Positions 54,530 to 62,088 of a stretch of DNA of 64,000 nt are shown piece by piece; position 1 is the first letter of the stretch, and each line of letters opens with the position of its first letter. The position numbers and the translations under genes are program-made. Under the pieces are notes generated by a model that was given only the letters and a program-made list of their open reading frames with translations, was not told where the DNA came from and searched no databases. The stretch covers positions 1 to 64,000 of the forward strand of contig JADCGP010000004.1 in NCBI GenBank assembly GCA_020248915.1, given 5' to 3'. The DNA comes from Rubrivivax sp. (lineage in GTDB: Bacteria > Pseudomonadota > Gammaproteobacteria > Burkholderiales > Burkholderiaceae_C).

Positions 54530-55057
54530 TCAGTTGCGGGCGCCCTCCAGGGCCTCGCGCTCGCCGCGGTGGCGCTGGGCCATCGCGCGCCGCTGCGACA
54601 TGCGCTCGGCCAGCACCTTGCGTTGCTCGGCCGACAGCACGCGGCTCGCGTCGAGCATGGCCTGGGTCGTGCGCTTGCTGACGGCGTCGTGCTGCGCGAG
54701 CATCTGCTGGCGCAGCGCCTCGACCGCGCGCGCATCGACGCTGGGCTGCGCGAACAGCTGCTGCATCTGCTCGCGCAGCTTCGCGCCGGTCTCGCGCTGC
54801 GTGCGCAACTCGCCGCGCGCGGTGCGCCAGATCTGCTCGATCTGCGCCTTCTGCTCGGGCGTGGCGTTGATGCCCTCGAGCATGCGGCCGAAACCCGGGC
54901 CGTCCATCATGCCGCCGCCGCGCATGCCGGGGCCGTGGGGCCCGTGGCCGCCGGGCATCGCCAGCGCGCCGCCGGCGGCGCCGAGGGTCATCGTCACGAG
55001 GGCCGCGGCGGCGAACAGGGCGCGCCGGCTGCGGGGGGTCTGGATCGGGGTCTTCAT
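54530..55057 (-). CDS. Spy/CpxP-like periplasmic protein
   Basis: A 175-residue exported protein. A twin-Arg-like start followed by a hydrophobic stretch gives a signal peptide ending near residue 33 (GGALA). The mature N terminus is Gly/His/Met-rich (GGHGPHGPGMRGGGMM), likely to bind metal. The remainder is a long helical domain with LTxxQ-like motifs, INATPEQKAQIEQIW and RVLSAEQRKVLAER, as in Spy and CpxP chaperones. It lies upstream of the response regulator and kinase genes on the same strand and may be both a target and a modulator of that system. Confidence 0.87.
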   Translation of the reverse strand: MKTPIQTPRSRRALFAAAALVTMTLGAAGGALAMPGGHGPHGPGMRGGGMMDGPGFGRMLEGINATPEQKAQIEQIWRTARGELRTQRETGAKLREQMQQLFAQPSVDARAVEALRQQMLAQHDAVSKRTTQAMLDASRVLSAEQRKVLAERMSQRRAMAQRHRGEREALEGARN

Positions 55058-55166
55058 CGTCGCTCCTTTAGCGCTTGTCACGATGAGGGCATCGTGCGCA
55101 ACCCCCGTCAAGGCCCGATGCGGGCCGGGTAAAGATGTGTGTCGCTGCCGCCCGGCGAGGTGCCGC

Positions 55167-56111
55167 TCAGGGCCCGTCGATCCGCACCAGCCGGCGCTGC
55201 AGCGCGAAGCCCGGCTCGCTGCTGCGCAGGTCCAGGCGCAGCAGCAGGCCGCTGGCGCGGTCGACGACCAGGGCGCCTTCCAGGCGCGTGAACGAGTCGC
55301 CGCGCTGCGCGTCGCCGAACAGCTCGACCACCGCGGCGTCGAAGCGCCGCCCGGCCACCGTCTGCGGCCCCACCGCGACCACCTGGCCGCGCACGCGGGC
55401 ACGGGCCATCGGGTCGGCACCCTGCACCAGGTCGCCCGCCACGACGTGGCCGAGCACCAGTTCGCCGCGCAGCAGCTGGGGCCACTGCAGCGCTCCCTCG
55501 GGCGCCTCGACCACGTTGCCCGCGCTGTCGTGGCGCCAGACCTCGCCCGAGCGGCCGCGGTACTCGATCTCGCCGCGGCGCAGCGCGGTCACGGTGAGCT
55601 GCCACTCGACCGCGGTCGTGCCGGCGGGGTCGGCGCCGCCGGCGGACCGCGACCCGCCGCGACGCGGCGGCGAACGGTCCTCGTACAGCAGCCGCTCCCC
55701 CGGCGCCACCGGCAGCGTGGCGGCCCGGCTGGCCGACAGCTCCGCCCGCGGCGGCGGGCAGCCCTTGCGGACGGCGGCCGCCCCCAGCGCCTCGTAGCGG
55801 CCCTTCAGGCGCGCGAGTTCGGCGGCCTCCAGCCCCTCGGGGCGCATCGCCAGCAGCGCGGGCCAGAACACCGACAGCCCGAGGCCGAGCGCCACCACGT
55901 TGTTGCCACCCCGCTCGTCGACGGCATACGCCACGTCGGCGGCGCGGCGCTGCACGGCTTCGGTCTCGTCGTCGATGCGCTCGCACGACCAGGCCACGAA
56001 CTCGGCCGGGCTCGTCGGTGCGGGCGGCACGTCGCGCGAGCGCGTGGCGCAGCCCGCGCCGAGCGCGACGGCGCCGATCAGCAGGAGGGTTGCGCCTCGG
56101 GAGCAGTGCAC
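55167..56111 (-). CDS. Hypothetical lipoprotein
   Basis: A 314-residue protein with a lipoprotein signal, lipobox LGAGC with Cys21. The N-terminal part of the mature protein (WSCERIDDETEAVQRRAADVAYAVDERGGNNVVALGLG) looks like the start of a known unclassified proteobacterial lipoprotein family; the rest is beta-rich. I do not recognise a function. It stands alone with 109 bases to the Spy-like gene and 121 bases to the hydrolase gene. Confidence 0.7.
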   Translation of the reverse strand: MHCSRGATLLLIGAVALGAGCATRSRDVPPAPTSPAEFVAWSCERIDDETEAVQRRAADVAYAVDERGGNNVVALGLGLSVFWPALLAMRPEGLEAAELARLKGRYEALGAAAVRKGCPPPRAELSASRAATLPVAPGERLLYEDRSPPRRGGSRSAGGADPAGTTAVEWQLTVTALRRGEIEYRGRSGEVWRHDSAGNVVEAPEGALQWPQLLRGELVLGHVVAGDLVQGADPMARARVRGQVVAVGPQTVAGRRFDAAVVELFGDAQRGDSFTRLEGALVVDRASGLLLRLDLRSSEPGFALQRRLVRIDGP

Positions 56112-56232
56112 CCGCGGATTGTGCCGTGCCGGGGTGGCCCGGGCGCGTCCGCCGGCGCTCCCCCGGCCCGGGGGCGGCCGGGCCCGTCAGCGCGCACTCG
56201 GGGTGGATCGCGCCGCAACCCGGGCCGGGCGC

Positions 56233-57156
56233 TCAGCGAGGCGTAACCGGGTCGGGCGCAGCCGCGCCACCGACGGCCGCGAGTTCCAGCAGCGGCCACA
56301 GCGTCGCCGCGGCCTCGCGGCGGAACGCGCCCACGTGGCCGACCGAGCGCAGCCCGAGGTCGCCCGGCGCGACGACGTGCAGCACCGACGGCGCGCCCGG
56401 CATCGCCGCCAGCAGCTTGCGCGTGCAGGCCTCGGTCATGGCCTCGTCGTCGGTGAAGCTGAAGGCCTCGATGCGGAACCGCGCCGCTGCCAGGCTCGGC
56501 AGCACGAGCTTCGGCTCGGCACCCCACGCGAACCCGGGGTGACGGCACCACCGCGTCCACTGGCGCATCGCCGGGCCCGGGATGTCGCCCACCATGCGCA
56601 GCGCGCGGCCCGGGAAGTAGCCCAGCAGCGGCGTCAGCAGCGGCGCGGCCAGGTGCAGCATCAGCGGTGCCCGCCGGCGCGACGGCGCCGCCCAGTCGCG
56701 CCAGTAGCCCGAGCCCGCGGCCACCGCCACGACGACGCCGATTCGGCGCTGCGTGGCCGGGTCGGTCATCGCGGCGTGGTGCGTGCCCAGGCTGTGGCCG
56801 ACCACCGCCAGCGGCTCGCCCCGGGCCCGCTCCGCGAGCGCCTGCACGGCTGCGGCGAAGTCCTGCCGCGCCCAGGTCAGCATGTCGGCCTGCAGACCGC
56901 GCAGCGAGCGACGGTGCTCGGGCGCGCGCGACGCGCCAGTGCCGCGCAGGTCGAAGGTCAGCACGCGGTGCCCGCGCTGCGCGAGCCAGGCCGCGAAGGC
57001 GCAGTAGTGGCGCTGCGCGATGCCCAGCCCGCCGGCCACCAGCACGTGGCTGCGCACGGCGCCCGGCGGCTCGTGCAGCAGCCCGCGCAGCACCGCGCCG
57101 TCGGCCGCCCGCAGGTCCAGGGCAACCGGCGTCGAGGCCGCAGCCGGCGCGCTCAC
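56233..57156 (-). CDS. Alpha/beta hydrolase
   Basis: A 307-residue alpha/beta hydrolase. The oxyanion strand-loop is VLVAGGLGIAQRHY, the nucleophile elbow GHSLG is in LAVVGHSLGTHHA, and the late His is in SVGHVGAFRREA. The middle region (LLTPLLGYFPGRALRMVGDIPG) is a cap-like insert. Its start overlaps the sigma-factor stop by four bases (57153-57156), so it is co-expressed with it; esterase or lipase-type substrate unknown. Confidence 0.85.
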   Translation of the reverse strand: MSAPAAASTPVALDLRAADGAVLRGLLHEPPGAVRSHVLVAGGLGIAQRHYCAFAAWLAQRGHRVLTFDLRGTGASRAPEHRRSLRGLQADMLTWARQDFAAAVQALAERARGEPLAVVGHSLGTHHAAMTDPATQRRIGVVVAVAAGSGYWRDWAAPSRRRAPLMLHLAAPLLTPLLGYFPGRALRMVGDIPGPAMRQWTRWCRHPGFAWGAEPKLVLPSLAAARFRIEAFSFTDDEAMTEACTRKLLAAMPGAPSVLHVVAPGDLGLRSVGHVGAFRREAAATLWPLLELAAVGGAAAPDPVTPR

Positions 57157-58040
57157 GCGCTCGCCCCGCGGTCGAGCAACCCCTCGCGGACCAGCACGGT
57201 CCGGATGGCGCCATGCAGCGCCTGCGGCCCCCGGTAGGCCGGGTGCGCGCGCAGCACGGCGGCCGCGTCGCTCACCCGCGCCAGCGCGGCGAGCTGGCGC
57301 TCGGCCTCGAGCTGCTCGGCATCGGGCCGGGCCACCACGGCCCCAGGGTCGGCACCGAAGCTCCCTCCCTCCGAGCGCGCACGGTGGCGCACCGCGGGCA
57401 GCTGGCGCTCGCAGCGACAGGCAGCCTCGGGGCTGGCCAGCCCGCAGGTCCGGCCGACGAAGGCGTCGAGCCGGGAGCGCGCCCGCGACAGCCGCTGCCG
57501 GTAGGCCTCGGGCGTGATGCCCAGCACCTCGGCCGCGGTGGCCGAGTCGAGCCCGACAACGGCGTCGAGGATGCAGGCGAGCCGCTGCTCGCGGTCCAGC
57601 GCCATCAGCATCGACTGGCTGCAGGCCAGCGCCAGCTGCTGCGCCTCGAGCTTGTCCTCGGGCGTGAGCGGCATCGGCTCGCCGCGCATGCGCGCCAGTT
57701 CGGCGGCGAACTCCAGCCCCTGGTCCAGCCGCTCGGCGATGTCCTCCAGCGAGACCTCGGGCGACTCGGCCTTGCGCGTGCGCGCGCTGGCCAGGTGGTT
57801 GTAGGCGACGCGCCAGACCCAGGTCGAGAACGCCGCCTCGCCGCGGAAGCCGGCCAGGTGCGTGACGACCTTCAGCAGGATCTCCTGCGTCGCGTCGGCG
57901 GCGTCGTCACGGTGCCCGAGGGCGTGCACCGCCAGCCGGTAGACGCCCGGCTGGATGGTGGCGATCAGCGCGTCGATGGCCTCCAGCCGGCCATCGAGCG
58001 CGGCGCGCAGGGTTGCGGCCTCCGGCTCCGGGATCTTCAT
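57153..58040 (-). CDS. ECF-like RNA polymerase sigma factor with Cys-rich C-terminal extension
   Basis: A 295-residue sigma-70-family protein. Region 2 is at about residues 28-90 (DDAADATQEILLKVVTHLAGFRGEAAFSTWVWRVAYNHL), region 4 at about 135-190 (LDREQRLACILDAVVGLDSATAAEVLGITPEAYRQRLSRARSRL). Instead of ending there, it continues for about 95 residues with a cysteine cluster (CGLASPEAACRCERQL) that could bind zinc and a helical tail ending in GIRTVL-like helix. ECF factors of standard length are 180-200 residues. No anti-sigma gene is adjacent; the overlapping downstream gene is an alpha/beta hydrolase. Confidence 0.88.
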   Translation of the reverse strand: MKIPEPEAATLRAALDGRLEAIDALIATIQPGVYRLAVHALGHRDDAADATQEILLKVVTHLAGFRGEAAFSTWVWRVAYNHLASARTRKAESPEVSLEDIAERLDQGLEFAAELARMRGEPMPLTPEDKLEAQQLALACSQSMLMALDREQRLACILDAVVGLDSATAAEVLGITPEAYRQRLSRARSRLDAFVGRTCGLASPEAACRCERQLPAVRHRARSEGGSFGADPGAVVARPDAEQLEAERQLAALARVSDAAAVLRAHPAYRGPQALHGAIRTVLVREGLLDRGASA

Positions 58041-58080
58041 GCGGCCATTCTCCCCGCGGCGCGCCGGCCCCGCGCCGGGC

Positions 58081-58866
58081 TCATCGCGCCTGCACCAGCA
58101 CCGCTTCGGGCAGCGCCTGTTCCGCGCCCCTGCCGGGCTGGAGGATCGGCGTGTCGAACCACTCCACCGTCGCCGGCTGGCCGTAGCGGGCCGCGACCCG
58201 GTCCTGCCAGGCCTGGTCGTGCCAGGCGCGCGCGCTCGCCTCGTCCTGCCACAGGTAGATGCCACCGAAGCGGCCGGCGTCGGAGAGGATGAAGTACTTG
58301 CGCAGCAGCCCGGGCACCTTGCGGTAGGTCGGCAGCGCGTCGCGGAAGCCCTGCAGCAGCGCGGCGCGGCCGACCCCCGGCGGCACCGGGATCTCCACCA
58401 GCGTGGCCACCGCGGCCGCGCCGCCGCGGGCCGAGGTGCGCGCCGAAGTACCGCCGGGGGTGTTGTCGAGCACCAGCGGCACCTCGAACAGCCGCACCTG
58501 TCCCTCGGCGCCGCGCTCCCGGCGGACGCGTTCGAACCAGGCCGGCGCGAACCACGCCCGCGCGGCGGCCAGGTCGGTCCACAGGTAGATGCCGCCGTAG
58601 TGGCCGTCGGCACGGGCAAACGAGTAGGCCTTGAAGTTCAGCCCCGGCAGCGACTCGAACTGCGGCACGGCGTCGCGCATCCGGCCTTCGACGACGAAGC
58701 GCGGCGCGTACCAGGGCCTGGGCACCTTCACGATGGGGGCCACGGAGGAGGCCGGATCGAAGCCGGCGCCCCCGACAGGCTGGGCGGTGGCAGGGACGAC
58801 GGCAGCCGCTGCAGCCGCGGAAGCGAGGAGGGTGGCGGCGACGCGGCGCGACAGGGACTGCGGCAT
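58081..58866 (-). CDS. Exported tandem YdhR-like (dimeric alpha-beta barrel) protein
   Basis: A 261-residue exported protein with signal peptide 1-29 (ending ATAQ). The mature part has two similar halves: GLNFKAYSF...GGIYLWTD...ARAWFAPAWFERV and GLLRKYFIL...GGIYLWQD...ARAWHDQAWQDRV, each about 100 residues and matching YdhR-type putative monooxygenase domains. So it is an internal duplication fused to a signal peptide, whereas YdhR itself is a single cytoplasmic domain. Function unknown. It is divergent from the glutathione transferase gene across a 290-base gap. Confidence 0.82.
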   Translation of the reverse strand: MPQSLSRRVAATLLASAAAAAAVVPATAQPVGGAGFDPASSVAPIVKVPRPWYAPRFVVEGRMRDAVPQFESLPGLNFKAYSFARADGHYGGIYLWTDLAAARAWFAPAWFERVRRERGAEGQVRLFEVPLVLDNTPGGTSARTSARGGAAAVATLVEIPVPPGVGRAALLQGFRDALPTYRKVPGLLRKYFILSDAGRFGGIYLWQDEASARAWHDQAWQDRVAARYGQPATVEWFDTPILQPGRGAEQALPEAVLVQAR

Positions 58867-58907
58867 GGGGGGCTCCGGCGGTGGGGCGGGCCCGGCGGGC
58901 CCTGCTG

Positions 58908-58925
58908 CGCACTTGGACAAGTGCG
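58908..58925. promoter_or_regulatory. 18-base perfect palindrome in a divergent promoter region
   Basis: CGCACTTG-GA-CAAGTGCG has eight-base arms separated by two bases. It sits 42 bases upstream of the YdhR-like start, within the 290-base spacer (58867-59156) shared with the glutathione transferase gene. The short spacer argues against a hairpin and for an operator. Nothing else is obvious in the gap. Confidence 0.5.
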
Positions 58926-59156
58926 GGGCGTTCGCCGTGACAGGCCGGCCCGACGGCCGCCGCCGGCCGCTCGGCGCATCCCGGGCGCCGGGGCCGGGAG
59001 GCCTTGGCCGTCGGCGCCTCGCGCGACGCCCCCGGCGCGGCAATGGCCACTGTGCGGCAGCCCCGGTCTCGTCGAGCCGACAATGGGGGCTGGAAGGCGC
59101 GGCACGACACCCTCGGTGCCCGCCCCGACCGCAACCGCCTCTTCCCCGGAGCCCCG

Positions 59157-59765
59157 ATGATCCTGCACGACCTCCCCGCCGGCATGCACCCGCGCCGCGT
59201 GCGCATCTTCCTGGCCGAGAAAGGCGTCGCGCTGCCCACCCGCGTGATCGACATGGCGCGCGGCGACAACGCCAGCCCGGAGTTCCTGCGGCTGAACCCG
59301 CTGGGCAAGCTGCCGGTGCTGGAACTCGACGACGGGACCGCGATCACGGAGTCGCTCGCCATCTGCCGCCACCTCGAGGCGCTGCACCCGGAGCCGCCGC
59401 TGTTCGGCCGCTCGCCGCTGGAGTCGGCGCGCATCGACATGTGGACGCAGCGCATGGACTTCGAGCTGTCGCGCCCGATCGTCGACGCCTTCGTGCACGC
59501 CAGCGATTTCTTCCGCGGCCGCGTCGAGCAGATGCCGGCCTGGGCCGAGCACTCGCGCGCGCACGCGCTGGCCACGATGCGCTGGCTCGATGGCGAACTG
59601 GCCGGCCGCGCCCACGTGGCGGGGTCCGACTACAGCATGGCCGACATCGTCGCGCAGTGCGCGCTGGTGCTCGGCAAGGCGGCCGGGGTGAGGATACCTG
59701 CCGAACTGCCCCACCTCGCGCGCTGGTTCGCCGCGGTCGGCGCGCGCCCGACCGCGCGCGCCTAG
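59157..59765 (+). CDS. Glutathione S-transferase family protein
   Basis: A 202-residue protein with a thioredoxin-like N-terminal domain (about 1-75; EKGVALPTRVIDMARGDNASPEFLRLNPLGKLPVLELDDG with the cis-Pro in KLPVLEL and the ES pair in ITESLAICRHLE binding glutathione) and an all-helical C-terminal domain with the N-capping Asp motif SDYSMADIVAQ. Likely detoxification or isomerase activity. It forms a probable operon with the SDR gene 15 bases downstream. Confidence 0.9.
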   Translation: MILHDLPAGMHPRRVRIFLAEKGVALPTRVIDMARGDNASPEFLRLNPLGKLPVLELDDGTAITESLAICRHLEALHPEPPLFGRSPLESARIDMWTQRMDFELSRPIVDAFVHASDFFRGRVEQMPAWAEHSRAHALATMRWLDGELAGRAHVAGSDYSMADIVAQCALVLGKAAGVRIPAELPHLARWFAAVGARPTARA

Positions 59766-59780
59766 AGAGAGGCCGGCCGG

Positions 59781-60518
59781 ATGCCCGCACCCGCCTCGCC
59801 CGGCGTCTGCGCCGTCATCGGCGCCGGCGACGCCACCGGCGCCGCGATCGCGCGCCGCTTCGCGCGCGAAGGCCACGAGGTCTGCGTGGCGCGGCGCAGC
59901 GCCGAGGCGCTGGCGCCGCTGGTGGAGTCGATCGTGTCCGCGGGGGGGCTCGCGCGGGCGTTCGCGCTCGACGCGCGGCGCGAGCAGCAGGTCATCGCGT
60001 TCTTCGACCGCATCGAGGCCGAGGTCGGGCCAGTGGAGGTGGCCGTGTTCAACGTCGGCGGCAACGTCCGCTTCCCGATCCTCGAGACCACGACGCAGAA
60101 GTACTTCAAGGTCTGGGAGATGTGCGCGCAGGCCGGCTTCCTGGTCGGCCGCGAGGCGGCGCGCGCGATGCTGCCGCGCGGCCGCGGGAGCATCCTGTTC
60201 ACCGGTGCCACGGCCAGCGTGCGCGGTGCAGCCGGCTTTGCCGCCTTCGCCGGCGGCAAGGCGGCGCTGCGCGCGCTGGCGCAGTCGATGGCGCGCGAGC
60301 TCGGCCCGCAGGGCCTGCACGTCGCGCACGTGGTCGTCGACGGGATGATCGACACGGCCTTCGCGCGCGAGAACTTCGCCGAGCGGGTGGCCGCCGCCGG
60401 CCCGGACGGCATCCTGAACCCGGAGCACGTGGCCGAGGCCTACTGGTGGCTGCACCGGCAGCCGCGCGACGCCTGGACCTTCGAGCTCGACCTGCGGCCC
60501 TTCGTCGAGCGCTGGTAG
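59781..60518 (+). CDS. SDR-family protein with Tyr-to-Phe active site
   Basis: A 245-residue short-chain dehydrogenase/reductase-fold protein. The cofactor loop is GAGDATGAAI near residue 16; the Ser is in FTGATASVRG; the catalytic YxxxK position reads FAGGK with Phe156 (codon TTC) and Lys160. NVGGN replaces the common NNAG. Without the Tyr, classical hydride-transfer catalysis should be lost or altered, although some SDR subgroups with Phe are known. Co-transcribed with the glutathione transferase. Confidence 0.83.
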   Translation: MPAPASPGVCAVIGAGDATGAAIARRFAREGHEVCVARRSAEALAPLVESIVSAGGLARAFALDARREQQVIAFFDRIEAEVGPVEVAVFNVGGNVRFPILETTTQKYFKVWEMCAQAGFLVGREAARAMLPRGRGSILFTGATASVRGAAGFAAFAGGKAALRALAQSMARELGPQGLHVAHVVVDGMIDTAFARENFAERVAAAGPDGILNPEHVAEAYWWLHRQPRDAWTFELDLRPFVERW

Positions 60519-60713
60519 GCGCCCGCCCCGCGCAAACACGCATTGCCGCCAGGGTTGCCGCGGCGCGCCCCTCCGCAACACCGGCCTGCGGCGCATGATG
60601 CAGCAGCCGCAGGCTTGGACGCGGGCCGCATGCCGCATCCAGAGCCCGGCACCCTTCGGGCCGCCAGGCCCGTCCGCATCCCGGTCGCAACCCTCAATCC
60701 CGGAGATCGTCCC

Positions 60714-60986
60714 ATGAGCACCCTGCGTACCCTGGCCCTGGCCGCGCTGCTGGCGGCCGGCTCCACCCTCGCCCACGCGGACAAGGACTGCAGCAGCGTG
60801 ACCGCCGATGGCGACGACCTCGTCGCACCGCCCGTGAAGGCCACGAAGGCCGTCGCCAAGACCGAGCAGCCCCAGCCGGCGCGCGCCGCCCAGCGGCAGG
60901 CCACCAGCATCCAGGCCGGTACCCCGGTCACCGCCCAGGTCACGCAGCGCACCTCGGCCACCAAGGCCGAGCCCAGGAAGCCCTGA
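60714..60986 (+). CDS. Small exported Lys/Thr-rich protein
   Basis: A 90-residue protein with a signal peptide of about 22 residues (LAALLAAGSTLAHA, cleavage before DKDC). The mature 68 residues are rich in Ala, Lys, Thr, Gln and Pro with one Cys near its start and no clear fold, so probably disordered. ATG 60714 is the only good start. No functional clue. Confidence 0.6.
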   Translation: MSTLRTLALAALLAAGSTLAHADKDCSSVTADGDDLVAPPVKATKAVAKTEQPQPARAAQRQATSIQAGTPVTAQVTQRTSATKAEPRKP

Positions 60987-61050
60987 TGCGCTGATCCCCG
61001 GCCGGCAGGCATCGCGGCTGGCGGCCGGGGGGAGCGCCCGGGCGTGCGCG

Positions 61051-61110
61051 GTCCGTCGCGCGGTCCGTCGCGCGGTCCGTCGCGCGGTCAGTCGCGCAGT
61101 CCGTCGCGCG
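61051..61110. repeat. 12-base tandem repeat, five copies of GTCCGTCGCGCG
   Basis: Copies start at 61051, 61063, 61075, 61087 and 61099, the fourth with two changes (GTCAGTCGCGCA). It lies in the 206-base gap between the small exported protein and the ABC ATPase gene. Slippage-type array; function unknown. Confidence 0.92.
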
Positions 61111-61192
61111 GATCGCACCGCTCGTCGCGCGGCCGGCGCAGCGTGTCGCTGCCAGCTTGCGCCCGGCGCCGCCCTGCGCCATCGTCGGCGTC

Positions 61193-62086
61193 ATGCTGAC
61201 GATCTCCCACCTCTCCCACACCTACCCCAACGGCACGCGAGCGCTCGATGACGTGAGCCTGGACATCCCGCCCGGGATGTTCGGGCTGCTCGGGCCCAAC
61301 GGTGCGGGCAAGAGCAGCCTGATGCGCTGCCTGGCCACGCTGCAGTTGCCCTCTTCCGGCAGCGTGCGCTTCGACGGGCTGGACGTGCTGGCCCAGCCCG
61401 AGGCGCTGCGCGCCACGCTCGGCTACCTGCCGCAGGACTTCGGGGTCTACCCCCGCGTCTCGGCCGAGGACATGCTGGACCACCTGGTCGTGCTCAAGGG
61501 CGTGGCCGGCCGCGGCGAGCGGCGCGCCACGGTCGAGGCGCTGCTGCGGCAGGTCAACCTCTGGGACGTGCGCAAGAAGGCGGTGGCGGGCTACTCGGGC
61601 GGCATGCGGCAGCGTTTCGGCATCGCGCAGGCGCTGATCGGCAACCCGCGGCTGATCATCGTCGACGAGCCCACGGCCGGGCTGGACCCCGAGGAACGCA
61701 ACCGCTTCAACGACCTGCTGGTCACGATCGGCGAGCAGGTTGTCGTCATCCTGTCCACCCACATCGTCGACGACGTCACCGACCTGTGCCCGCGCACGGC
61801 CATCCTGGTGGGTGGCCGGATCGTCGAGAGCGGCACGCCCGCCGAGCTGATCGCGGCGCTGGCCGGCCGCATCTGGCAGGCCGGGATCGACAAGGCGGAC
61901 CTGCCCGCGGCGCGCGAGCGGCACGCGGTGATCGCGGCGCGGCTGCGCGCCGGCCGCACCGTGGTCCGGGTGCTGGCCGACGAGCCCGGCCGCTGCCCGG
62001 CGCCCGGCTTCGAGCCGGCGGAGCCCACGCTGGAGGACGTCTACTTCTCGACGCTGCACCGCCTGCGCGCGCGGCAGGAGGCCTGA
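61193..62086 (+). CDS. ABC transporter ATP-binding protein
   Basis: A 297-residue ABC ATPase. Walker A is GPNGAGKSS, signature YSGGMRQR, Walker B LIIVDEPTAGLD, switch His in LSTHIVDD. The C-terminal part ends with PAEPTLEDVYFSTL, typical of ATPases paired with multi-helix permeases that fuse to aminopeptidases. ATG 61193 begins right at the first strand. It is followed two bases later by its permease gene. Confidence 0.9.
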   Translation: MLTISHLSHTYPNGTRALDDVSLDIPPGMFGLLGPNGAGKSSLMRCLATLQLPSSGSVRFDGLDVLAQPEALRATLGYLPQDFGVYPRVSAEDMLDHLVVLKGVAGRGERRATVEALLRQVNLWDVRKKAVAGYSGGMRQRFGIAQALIGNPRLIIVDEPTAGLDPEERNRFNDLLVTIGEQVVVILSTHIVDDVTDLCPRTAILVGGRIVESGTPAELIAALAGRIWQAGIDKADLPAARERHAVIAARLRAGRTVVRVLADEPGRCPAPGFEPAEPTLEDVYFSTLHRLRARQEA

Positions 62087-62088
62087 CC

